Assembly: GCA_905233865.1 (NCBI GenBank) | Contig: CAJOGH010000020.1 | Span: 1 to 12,912 of the forward strand | DNA: 12,912 bases | Source of the DNA: an uncultured Atopobiaceae bacterium | GTDB lineage: Bacteria; Actinomycetota; Coriobacteriia; Coriobacteriales; Atopobiaceae | Reading direction: 5' to 3' | Shown: piece after piece, positions 7,345-12,912 of the stretch | Layout: the number at the start of each line of letters is the position of its first letter | How positions within the stretch are numbered: position 1 is the stretch's first letter | Notes under the pieces: model-generated | Databases searched by the model: none | What the model saw: only the letters and a program-made list of their open reading frames with translations | What the model was told of the DNA's origin: nothing | Program-made: the position numbers and the translations under genes

Positions 7345-7818
7345 TTAGTTGTCCCCCCTTTGCTTGCTCTTGTCGCCCGTGTGAGGCGCCACGCTCATGA
7401 GCTCTGGTTCCTTGCCAGACTTGCGAGCACGACGGACGTCCTCGGCGCGCTTGCCCTCCTCAGAGCGCTTGAGCTGGTCCTTGTTCACGCGAAGGTAGCG
7501 GTCGTGGAACTTCCACGGGCCCACCGACTCGCCAAAGCCCAGCTTGAGGCCAGCGATGACACCAGCGATCACACCAATGACCAGGGCCGCAAAGAGCACC
7601 CAGCCCGTCATCCACACGAGCGCGCACGCAATGACACCCAGGCCAAAGGCAGCCAGGTTGGCCAAGACATAGTCACGCTTGGTCACGAGCTTCGCGCTGA
7701 TCTCCTCGCCCACGCGGACGCCGATGAGCGCGCCCACCACAAGGAAGAGCAGGCTGATGATGACCATGGCAAACACCGAGTTGCTCGAGGCAGCCCGTAC
7801 CATCTCCTGTGTGTCCAA
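7345..7818 (-). CDS. Small membrane protein with three predicted helices, unknown function
   Basis: The 157-aa product has hydrophobic segments at about 15-36, 51-69 and 72-91. A charged, strongly basic tail follows (about 100-157, including KRSEEGKRAEDVRRARKSGK) that is probably cytoplasmic. I recognise no family. The frame begins with TTG at 7818, three bases after the stop of the upstream dehydrogenase gene, with GGAG about 9 nt upstream. The first ATG, at 7803, has AGGAG directly abutting it, which leaves no usable spacing, so TTG is favoured. The position between the dehydrogenase and NYN genes suggests co-transcription and coupling. Confidence 0.75.
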   Translation of the reverse strand: MDTQEMVRAASSNSVFAMVIISLLFLVVGALIGVRVGEEISAKLVTKRDYVLANLAAFGLGVIACALVWMTGWVLFAALVIGVIAGVIAGLKLGFGESVGPWKFHDRYLRVNKDQLKRSEEGKRAEDVRRARKSGKEPELMSVAPHTGDKSKQRGDN

Positions 7819-7821
7819 GTG

Positions 7822-8886
7822 CTACCGCTCCCCACCATGTTCGTGGTGGCAGTGGTGGCCCTCGCCGTGGCCCTGGCCGCCGCAGCAGCCGTCACCGTGG
7901 CCATGGCCCTCGCCGTGGCCGTGGCCACCGCAGCAGTGGTGCTCCTCCTGCTGGTCCTGCTCCTGCGCAAAGACCGACCAGTCGAGCCCTGCCGCGACGG
8001 CAGAGGCCTCGTCACGATACAGCAACGCCAGGGCCTGCGTGCCCATCTTGGGGCCGCCGATCTTGCAAAGCGTGTCATAGAGGATGTAGGAGGTCTCCGT
8101 GGCGGGCAGCGTGATGTCCAGGTCCTCGGAGGCCAGAAGGGCAAGCACGAGGTCCTTGCGCATGTGCATGCTCATGAAGCCCGGCTTCCAGTCCTCGTCC
8201 AGCACGCGCGCACCCAGGTTGTCCATGGCAACCGAGCCGCCCATGCCGTCCATGATGGCGTCACGGACCTGAGCGATGTCCAGGCCCGACTGCTCGGCCA
8301 GCGCAAACGCGTCGCACATGCCCGCCATGTTGGCAGCCAGGGCGACCTGGTTGCAGAGCTTTGCGCTCTGGCCAGCACCCGCGGAACCAAAGAAGTACCG
8401 CTTGGCCGAGAAGGACTCGAGCACGCCCATGATGGGCTCAACATAGTCCTCCTTGGCGCCCACGAAGAGCGTCAGGGTGCCTGCCTTGGCACCAGCCTGG
8501 CCGCCGGTCATGGGGCAGTCAACGGCATTGATTCCCTCGACCTGCGCCGCCTCGTGAATGTCGCGGGCGAGCGATGGCGAAGAGGTGGTCAGATCGACCA
8601 GCCAGGTCCCCTTGCGAGCGGCGCCCAGGATGCCGTCCGGCCCCAGGTAGACCTCCTCGACGTCCTGGGGAAGGCCCACACAGGTGAGCACGACGTCAGC
8701 GTTTGCGGTCGCCGCAGCGGGGCTCTGCGCCCAAGATGCGCCGCGGGCAAGCAGGCCCTCGGCACTCTTGGCGGTGCGGGTGTACACGATGAGGTCAAAG
8801 CCCGCGTCCATGACGTGCGCGCCGACCTCGGCGCCCATGATGCCGCAACCCACCAGGGCTACCCTACGAATGTTCTTGTTGCTCAT
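7822..8886 (-). CDS. Beta-hydroxyacid dehydrogenase family oxidoreductase with His/Cys-rich C-terminal tail
   Basis: The 354-aa product is a 3-hydroxyisobutyrate/tartronate-semialdehyde reductase-type enzyme. The Rossmann motif GCGIMG is at 13-18. YTRT at 35-38 follows the second strand, and R37 favours NADP over NAD. The substrate motif DCPMTGGQAGAKAGTL is at 123-138, and the catalytic lysine K176 lies in GQSAKLCNQ. The all-helical C-terminal domain extends to about 310, the usual family end. Residues 314-354 form an added low-complexity tail with 12 His, 5 Cys and many Gly (units like HGHGEGHGHGDG and CCGG), typical of Ni, Zn, Cu or Co binding. The substrate cannot be told from sequence. 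The start at ATG 8886 is preceded by AGGAAAGAAAGAG. It lies 30 nt after degV and 3 nt before the membrane protein gene, so it is probably part of the hpf-degV operon. Confidence 0.92.
   Translation of the reverse strand: MSNKNIRRVALVGCGIMGAEVGAHVMDAGFDLIVYTRTAKSAEGLLARGASWAQSPAAATANADVVLTCVGLPQDVEEVYLGPDGILGAARKGTWLVDLTTSSPSLARDIHEAAQVEGINAVDCPMTGGQAGAKAGTLTLFVGAKEDYVEPIMGVLESFSAKRYFFGSAGAGQSAKLCNQVALAANMAGMCDAFALAEQSGLDIAQVRDAIMDGMGGSVAMDNLGARVLDEDWKPGFMSMHMRKDLVLALLASEDLDITLPATETSYILYDTLCKIGGPKMGTQALALLYRDEASAVAAGLDWSVFAQEQDQQEEHHCCGGHGHGEGHGHGDGCCGGQGHGEGHHCHHEHGGER
7825..7947 (-). repeat. Low-complexity His/Gly/Cys codon repeat encoding a metal-binding-like tail
   Basis: Within the dehydrogenase gene the last 41 codons are built from repeated GGCCACGGCGAGGGCCA-like units coding for Gly-His-Gly-Glu/His. 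Such DNA can expand or contract in frame, so tail length may vary between strains. Confidence 0.75.
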
Positions 8887-8916
8887 GCGCTCTTTCTTTC
8901 CTAACCAGCTGTAGTG

Positions 8917-9960
8917 CTACTCGCTGCCGCGCACGCGACGCGCGATGCGATCCGTGAGGGAGACCTTCTCGCGACGGTCCACGCCCCAGAAGCACAGGGC
9001 CACCATGCCGGGTCCAACGTGCGACCCGATGACAGGACTCACCGAGCTGTGGACGACGATGAGGTCGCTGCAGCCCTCCTCCTTGCGGATCGCGTTCTCC
9101 AGCCAGTCGGCATCCTTCTGCGCGTCCGTGGACACGATGGCCACGGGCAGCGAGGAATCGTGGGAGTAGTTCTCACGGAAGTCGTTGATAATCGCACGCA
9201 GCGCCTTCTTGCGGCCGCGGCACATGCCACGGAGCGTGAGGGCGCCGTTGAGGTCAAAGGACAGCTCGGGCTTGATGTCGAGCTTGCCTCCCACCTGGGC
9301 GGCCGCGGGCGGGATCCTGCCGCCGGCGGAAAGCGCGTCAAAGTTCTCGAGCGTGAAGTAGCCATGCACGAAGTAGCGTGCGTCGGAGGCCCACTCGTAG
9401 AGCTCGTGGGCGGTCAGGCCCATGGCGGCCTGGCGACAGACCTCTATAGCCAGCAGCTCGGCGCAGGCAGAGGGGCACTTGTTGTCCAGGACGTAGAGCT
9501 CAAAGTCCGGAAACTCCTGGCGCACCATCTCCGCCGCCTGCTCGGCAGAACTAAACGACGAGCTCAGGCCCGCGGTAAAGCTCAGGTAGAGCGTGGGCGT
9601 GCCCTCCTGGGCCGCGGCCTTGAAGACCTCGTAGTAGCGGCCAGGGGTGACGGCAGAGGTCGTGGCCGTGGCGCCCTTGCGCATGGCCTCGTAGAAGTCA
9701 TGCGGGGTCTGTGCCTTCCAGCCGTCGTCCAGGTACTCCTTGCCGTTCTGCACGTAGGCAAAGGGAATGCACTCGACGCCGAGCTGCTCCACCACGCCCT
9801 GGCTGAAGTCCGCGCACGAGTCCACGATGATGTGACAGTTCGTGGGCACGTGATAGACGGACTTCTTTAGCTGGGCAGCGCCCGACGAAGACTCGCCGGG
9901 CGCCGTGTTGCTCTGGTCTTGCGCGGAGCTCTCCTGCTCCGTAGGATCCTTCTTACTCAT
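8917..9960 (-). CDS. degV: DegV family fatty-acid-binding protein
   Basis: The 347-aa product has the DegV signature in order: NCHIIVDSCADF, then TSAVTPGRYYEVF, YLSFTAGLSSSFSSA, VLDNKCPSACAELLAIE, FTLENFDALSAGGRIPP, KLDIKPELSFDLNGAL with RGRKKALR, and finally SHVGPGMVALCFWG. DegV/FakB proteins bind a fatty acid in a deep pocket; in Firmicutes FakB hands it to FakA kinase for phospholipid synthesis. No FakA is present in this window. The first 35 residues are a Ser/Glu/Gln-rich, probably disordered extension. The start is ATG 9960 with GAGGAG 4 nt upstream. The start overlaps the end of hpf (ATGAGTAA), so translation is coupled. A longer frame to 10056 would overlap hpf deeply and is not supported. 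Confidence 0.92.
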   Translation of the reverse strand: MSKKDPTEQESSAQDQSNTAPGESSSGAAQLKKSVYHVPTNCHIIVDSCADFSQGVVEQLGVECIPFAYVQNGKEYLDDGWKAQTPHDFYEAMRKGATATTSAVTPGRYYEVFKAAAQEGTPTLYLSFTAGLSSSFSSAEQAAEMVRQEFPDFELYVLDNKCPSACAELLAIEVCRQAAMGLTAHELYEWASDARYFVHGYFTLENFDALSAGGRIPPAAAQVGGKLDIKPELSFDLNGALTLRGMCRGRKKALRAIINDFRENYSHDSSLPVAIVSTDAQKDADWLENAIRKEEGCSDLIVVHSSVSPVIGSHVGPGMVALCFWGVDRREKVSLTDRIARRVRGSE

Positions 9961-10531
9961 CGAGCTCCTCAATCTTGGGCTTAATGATTCCGTAGCCACC
10001 GTTCTTGCGGTGGTAGACAACATTGATGAGACCGGTCGTGGCGTTGGTGAAGACATAGAAGTCGTGGCCGATAAGGTCGGTCTGGACCAGCGCCTCCTCC
10101 TCGGTCATGGGCGGCATGTCAATGACCTTCTCGCGCACGAGCTCGTCGTCCTGCTCGCCCAGGATGGCGTCGAAGTCGATCTCGGCAGGAGCCTGCTCGG
10201 GAGCACGGGCGCCGGCGCGCTGACGGCGGTCAACGATGCGGGTCTTGTACTTGCGCAGCTGGCGCGTGACCTTGTCGGCGGCGCTATCAATGGCGGCGTA
10301 CATGTCGGGCTCGGCGCTCACGACGCGCACGACGCTCTCGCGAACGAACACGGTGACCTCGGCCACCTGGGAGTCGGGGTTGGAGGGGTTCTTGTCAACG
10401 CGAAGAACGACGTCGCAGGACATTGGGGTGATGTCAAATACCTTGAGGGCATCGCCGATCTTCTCGACAGCATAGCTTCGCATGGCATCCGTTACCGTGA
10501 CCTTGCGGCCAGAGATCTTGATATCTACCAT
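9953..10531 (-). CDS. hpf: Ribosome hibernation promoting factor, long form
   Basis: The 192-aa product binds the 30S subunit in stationary phase and dimerises ribosomes into inactive 100S particles. Residues 1-100 are the S30AE domain (MVDIKISGRKVTVTDAMRSY, then DVVLRVDKN and EVTVFVRESVVRVV, and the RQLRKYKTR helix). After a linker, residues about 133-190 are the long-form dimerisation domain (IDMPPMTEEEALVQTDLIGH, FYVFTNATTGLINVVYHRKN). Length and domains fit the Gram-positive long form, also called raiA/yfiA. The start ATG 10531 has GGAGG five bases upstream. A possible -10 TATAAG lies at 10587-10592 in the 118-bp gap after the binding-protein gene, but no clear -35 accompanies it. The last codons overlap degV by 8 nt. 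In many Gram-positives hpf precedes secA; here degV follows instead. Confidence 0.96.
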   Translation of the reverse strand: MVDIKISGRKVTVTDAMRSYAVEKIGDALKVFDITPMSCDVVLRVDKNPSNPDSQVAEVTVFVRESVVRVVSAEPDMYAAIDSAADKVTRQLRKYKTRIVDRRQRAGARAPEQAPAEIDFDAILGEQDDELVREKVIDMPPMTEEEALVQTDLIGHDFYVFTNATTGLINVVYHRKNGGYGIIKPKIEELDE

Positions 10532-10649
10532 GTTGCCTCCTCGGTGTAGCTCCTATAATGCCGCACGGGCTGCGACGCAACCGGTGCTTATAAGAACCTT
10601 ACCCAAATGGCGGGACAATTAGGCTGGCAATTCGGTCTGCGCGAGCAAG

Positions 10650-11588
10650 CTACACCGTGGCCGCGTTGGAACCCGCCGTCACGCCTGAGGTGGCCTGCGT
10701 GCTTTCGGCGCTCTCCGCGGCGTCGCCCGTGGACGTCGAGGACGTGGTGGCCACTCCCTTGATCTGGTTCTCGGTGGTCAGGCTGGGCATGGTGCCAACC
10801 CAACGCTGACGGATGACATCCAGAAGGCCGCCCTTGCTCACCTGCTCGAGCGCGGACTTGACGGCATCCTGGAGCGCGGAGTTGGAGGAGGCCACGCCTA
10901 CGCCGTAACTCACGGGCGCGTCCAGGGTGCCGCACATGTTGATGCCACTGTACTGGGTGGCCAGGTACGCGCCCGAGTAGGCGTCGCAGAGCACGCAGTC
11001 GACGGTGCCAGAGTTGAGTGCCTCGAAGGCCTCGTTGATGTTGCCAAAGCCACGCTGGGTCACGACGAGCGACGAGCGCGAGAGGGCAGCCTCGGAGGCG
11101 GAGCCAGTCTGGACGCCCACGGTCTTGCCATTGAGGTCGGTGGCGGCGTAGGTGGAGGACTGCTTGGAGAAGAACGCCGTGGCACGCTCCACGTAGGAGC
11201 CCACGACGGTGTAGCCACTGGAGGTGGCACCCGTGACGTCCATGACGATGTCGCACTTGGAGCCCAGCTCGTCCTTGGCGTTGGCCGAGGTCACGAACTC
11301 GACAGAGAGGCCCATCTGGTCGGCGATGGCAGAGGCGACGTCAACGTCGATGCCGGCGAGCACGCTGTTGGAGGTCGTGGCGCAGTAGGGCGCGGAGACC
11401 GAGTTGGTACGGACACCAACGACCAACTTGCCGTCATTCAGGATGGTCGGCTTGGTGACGGCGGCGGACTTGGACTCGGCTGCCTTGGCGTCGGCCAGCG
11501 ACGGGCCGGCGAACGGATTGGAGCACCCGGCAAGGGCGACGGCAGTAAGGACGATGGCGACGGCGGCAAGGACTCTGCGGCGCGACAT
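10650..11588 (-). CDS. Amino-acid-type ABC transporter substrate-binding lipoprotein (orphan)
   Basis: The 312-aa product begins with a lipoprotein signal: RRR, a hydrophobic core and lipobox LAGC with C22 as the lipidated residue. It is expected to be anchored on the outer face of the membrane. Residues about 50-268 fit the family 3 (amino acid) solute-binding fold: KLVVGVRTNSVSAPYC, IDVDVASAIADQMGLSVEFV, CDIVMD, LNGKTVGVQTGSASEAAL, ALNSGTVDCVLCDAYSGAYL, SYGVGVASSNSALQDAV and LLDVIRQRWVG. A Ser/Thr/Ala-rich tail (about 270-312) follows, and several extra cysteines are present. No permease or ATPase gene is adjacent on either side. The start ATG 11588 is chosen for the lipoprotein signal and GAGGGGAG just upstream. 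The frame is open back to 11831, but that part is better read as structured RNA. The ligand is unknown. Confidence 0.93.
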   Translation of the reverse strand: MSRRRVLAAVAIVLTAVALAGCSNPFAGPSLADAKAAESKSAAVTKPTILNDGKLVVGVRTNSVSAPYCATTSNSVLAGIDVDVASAIADQMGLSVEFVTSANAKDELGSKCDIVMDVTGATSSGYTVVGSYVERATAFFSKQSSTYAATDLNGKTVGVQTGSASEAALSRSSLVVTQRGFGNINEAFEALNSGTVDCVLCDAYSGAYLATQYSGINMCGTLDAPVSYGVGVASSNSALQDAVKSALEQVSKGGLLDVIRQRWVGTMPSLTTENQIKGVATTSSTSTGDAAESAESTQATSGVTAGSNAATV

Positions 11589-11611
11589 GAAACTCCCCTC
11601 ATAGGCTATAG

Positions 11612-11881
11612 ATGCGTCTCTCCCCAGCTGACCTGGTTTTTGACCCCACACTCGCGCACCGGGGCTTTTGCTCGGAATGCCGCGGCACCCCTCACTGAAG
11701 GCCCTCTCGCCCGCGAGGCGGTATTGCCTCAAGGTATAGGACGGGCGGTACGACTTACTTCTAGGACGAGCCATGATCGCCCGGGCGCGCACGCTCGGAC
11801 TTACGTGGATCCCTTTGACCTCGTCTGTCATGGACTAAGGCGGATTACCGCCCGCAACCACAGACCCGGACAGAGACGCAT
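11612..11881 (-). ncRNA. Candidate raiA-motif structured noncoding RNA
   Basis: The sequence shows a 270-nt segment whose ends are exact complements: ATGCGTCTCT (11872-11881) and AGAGACGCAT (11612-11621), forming a closing 10-bp P1 stem. Inside are further helices, among them GTCTGT/ACAGAC enclosing GGCGG-TAAT-CCGCC, CGAGC/GCTCG, GAGGC/GCCTC, and GGGGTGC-CGCG-GCATTCC. A strong extended -10 promoter places the transcript start within the P1 5' strand. Established knowledge: the raiA-motif RNA typically lies between raiA (hpf) and comFC in Firmicutes and Actinobacteria, is abundant into stationary phase, and in Clostridium acetobutylicum affects aggregation and sporulation. Here the RNA lies between comFC and hpf. 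I did not compare it with the family consensus, so the family name is inferred from position, size and closed fold. A riboswitch-like leader of the next gene is the main alternative. Confidence 0.7.
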
Positions 11882-11884
11882 GGG

Positions 11885-11913
11885 ATTATAGCAGCTTGCG
11901 CGCATATGGAGAA
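11885..11913 (-). promoter_or_regulatory. Extended -10 promoter driving the structured RNA
   Basis: On the minus strand TGCTATAAT (11885-11893) is a perfect extended -10 element. A weak -35, TTCTCC (11908-11913), lies 17 bp upstream. The predicted start near 11878-11880 falls in the P1 stem of the RNA. It is the best promoter sequence in the window. Confidence 0.8.
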
Positions 11914-11969
11914 ATTGCCTACAAAAACTCCCGCAGCTAGGTGGGATGCAGCTCGGGAGGCGCACGGTG

Positions 11970-12100
11970 CTGCGTTTTGGTATCAATTTGACCCTCTTCC
12001 GGGCGGAATGGAGGTTGGCGACCTCGTGTTTCCTGGAGCGGAGCAAGTCCGTGAGGCTCGTTGAGGCCAACAAGGGGGTCAAATTGGTGCCAAAACGCAG
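11970..12100. repeat. 131-bp imperfect inverted-repeat element (MITE-like)
   Basis: The 29-bp arms at 11970-11998 and 12072-12100 are inverted copies with three mismatches; the outer part reads CTGCGTTTTGG on both. The 73-bp centre has a small stem (GAGGT/ACCTC, 12011-12025). No gene or clear target-site duplication is seen. It lies between the comFC stop and the promoter of the structured RNA. It could be a miniature transposable element, a dispersed intergenic repeat, or a long hairpin that stops comFC transcripts. The remaining stretches of this gap (11914-11969 and 12101-12159) show nothing I recognise. Confidence 0.75.
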
Positions 12101-12159
12101 TCGTGGCTTCTGGGCCAACCTTAACGATGTGTGAAACCCACGGGGGAATGCACGCGGGC

Positions 12160-12873
12160 CTAGTCGCCCCAGACGCGTGCGAACGACAGTCCCCACACGC
12201 CCGCGGCGCCGCGCGCGAGAAGCGCTCGGGCACAGGCGCGCATGCTAGCGCCCGTCGTCACGACGTCATCGGCAAGCAGGAGGCGCATGCCCCGCACGTC
12301 CTGTGTGACGACGACCGAGCCGTCCAGGTTGCTCGCGCGCTCGTCGCGCCCAAGCACGCGCTGGTCACTCGCGGACGCGCGGGCAAGGCAGTCCACAAGC
12401 GGCACGCCCGTGACGCGCGCAAGCCGGACTGCCACGAGCTCCATGTGGTCAAACCCGCGCCGGGCATAGGCCTGCGGCGTGGCGGGAACATAGCAGAGCG
12501 CGTCGACACCCTCTAGGTAGCCAGGCACGTCACCCGCAGCGTCTGCCATGAGGCGTGCCATGACGTTGGCCAGGCGCCGCTCGTGCTGGTCCTTGAGGGT
12601 CACCGTCATGGCGGCTGCCACGCCGTCAAAGGCACACGCGCTCACTTGTCGTTCCAACTCCCAGTCACGCTTGCACTCAGTACAGGTCAAAAGCCCGTAG
12701 GGTGCGCCACAGCAGCGACAGGCCAGTTCCTGGCCAATGCGAGGCAGCTGTGCCTCGCATGTGCGACACAACAGGGTCCCCGGCTCGTTGCAGCCCACGC
12801 AGCGGGTTGGCCACACGAGGTCGGCCATGCCAGCCGCAAGGCCGACGATCGCACGCTCAAGCCCACCCTCCAT
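12160..12873 (-). CDS. comFC: ComFC-like phosphoribosyltransferase-fold competence protein
   Basis: The 237-aa product has a zinc-finger N-terminus and a C-terminal PRTase fold. Paired cysteines are C25/C28 and C36/C39, then C52, C54, C55, C64 and C67 (CRCCGAP followed by CTEC). Later motifs are VPATPQAYARRGFDH and the PRPP-loop signature LLLADDVVTTGASM (198-211). ComFC/GntX proteins take part in natural transformation with the ComFA helicase; no comFA is visible because the window ends upstream. The start ATG 12873 is chosen because a G5 run lies about 9 nt upstream. A TTG at 12888 in the same frame has no such site. The region just upstream can form a hairpin that pairs this G5 run. Its position next to the structured RNA and hpf matches the conserved comFC-raiA neighbourhood. 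Confidence 0.92.
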   Translation of the reverse strand: MEGGLERAIVGLAAGMADLVWPTRCVGCNEPGTLLCRTCEAQLPRIGQELACRCCGAPYGLLTCTECKRDWELERQVSACAFDGVAAAMTVTLKDQHERRLANVMARLMADAAGDVPGYLEGVDALCYVPATPQAYARRGFDHMELVAVRLARVTGVPLVDCLARASASDQRVLGRDERASNLDGSVVVTQDVRGMRLLLADDVVTTGASMRACARALLARGAAGVWGLSFARVWGD

Positions 12874-12881
12874 ACACGTAA

Positions 12882-12909
12882 CCCCCAAGGCACCGCGGCG
12901 CCAAGGGGG
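12882..12909 (-). promoter_or_regulatory. Possible hairpin masking the comFC ribosome binding site
   Basis: On the minus strand CCCCC-TT-GGC and GCC-TT-GGGGG flank a GC-rich loop, giving 5 bp and 3 bp helices around a symmetric TT/TT internal loop. The GGGGG half is the only Shine-Dalgarno-like sequence before ATG 12873, so the fold would hide it. A chance palindrome in GC-rich DNA is possible. Confidence 0.4.
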
Positions 12910-12912
12910 TCT

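Noticed and set aside
7825..7965. CRISPR-like short repeats
   Set aside because: The repeats are in-frame His/Gly codons at the end of a gene with no regular spacers or unique spacer sequence.
7252..8904. 550-codon open frame on the plus strand
   Set aside because: It lies opposite three clearly recognisable minus-strand genes and its translation (long runs of Ala, Val, His, Arg) fits no family. It is an antisense shadow of GC-rich codons.
11680..11700. T-box-like sequence GGGGTGCCGCGG in the leader upstream of the binding lipoprotein
   Set aside because: The T-box antiterminator needs TGGN in the bulge to pair with the tRNA NCCA end; here it reads TGCC. No specifier stem or terminator alternative was evident.
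11589..11831. In-frame N-terminal extension of the binding lipoprotein
   Set aside because: It would place an 81-residue, Arg-rich, family-less stretch before a standard lipoprotein signal peptide that has its own ribosome binding site. The region is better explained as structured RNA.
11828..12233. Short open frames on both strands over the 131-bp inverted repeat
   Set aside because: They follow the arms of the repeat in mirror image, have no ribosome binding site and no recognisable domain.

Overview
The window is high-GC DNA in which every recognisable gene is on the minus strand. The gene set is a long-form ribosome hibernation factor, DegV, a Cys-lipobox solute-binding protein, an LPxTG-era type Gram-positive surface protein with FN3 domains (its C-terminus is outside the window), a comFC gene and a DUF523 protein. 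Together with the base composition this suggests a Gram-positive, high-GC, probably anaerobic actinobacterium of the Coriobacteriia (Olsenella/Atopobium-like). That placement is inference; no rRNA or marker tree is available here.

Reading in the direction of transcription (right to left): comFC (12160-12873) is followed by about 570 bp with no gene. That gap holds a 131-bp imperfect inverted repeat (11970-12100) and a strong extended -10 promoter (11885-11893). The promoter leads into a roughly 270-nt structured RNA whose two ends pair perfectly over 10 bp (11872-11881 with 11612-11621). Its position between comFC and hpf/raiA is the known location of the raiA-motif noncoding RNA, which makes it the most interesting element here. 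An orphan amino-acid-type binding lipoprotein (10650-11588) begins only 23 nt after the RNA. Then comes hpf (9953-10531), overlapping degV (8917-9960). A compact run follows: a beta-hydroxyacid dehydrogenase with a His/Cys-rich metal-binding-like tail (7822-8886), a small three-helix membrane protein (7345-7818), a NYN-domain protein (6565-7341) and a HEAT-like protein (5989-6555).

A separately promoted single-pass membrane protein with a SurA_N-like exterior (4907-5872) ends at a strong terminator (4850-4886). Only 25 bp later begins a fusion of a DUF523/TudS-like thiobase desulfurase with a purine nucleoside phosphorylase (3635-4825). Next is tRNA-Thr(CGT) (3505-3580) with its own promoter and terminator.

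The 3' end of the tRNA plus its terminator is present twice in tandem (71 bp with one mismatch, 118 bp apart), with a near-palindrome between the copies. This looks like an integration or excision scar. Beyond it lies a lower-GC gene for a very large secreted, FN3-rich surface protein (1-3190) that runs off the window. It carries an apparent one-base frameshift just after the signal peptide. Region 1-3400 therefore looks like the edge of an acquired accessory island beside a core block.
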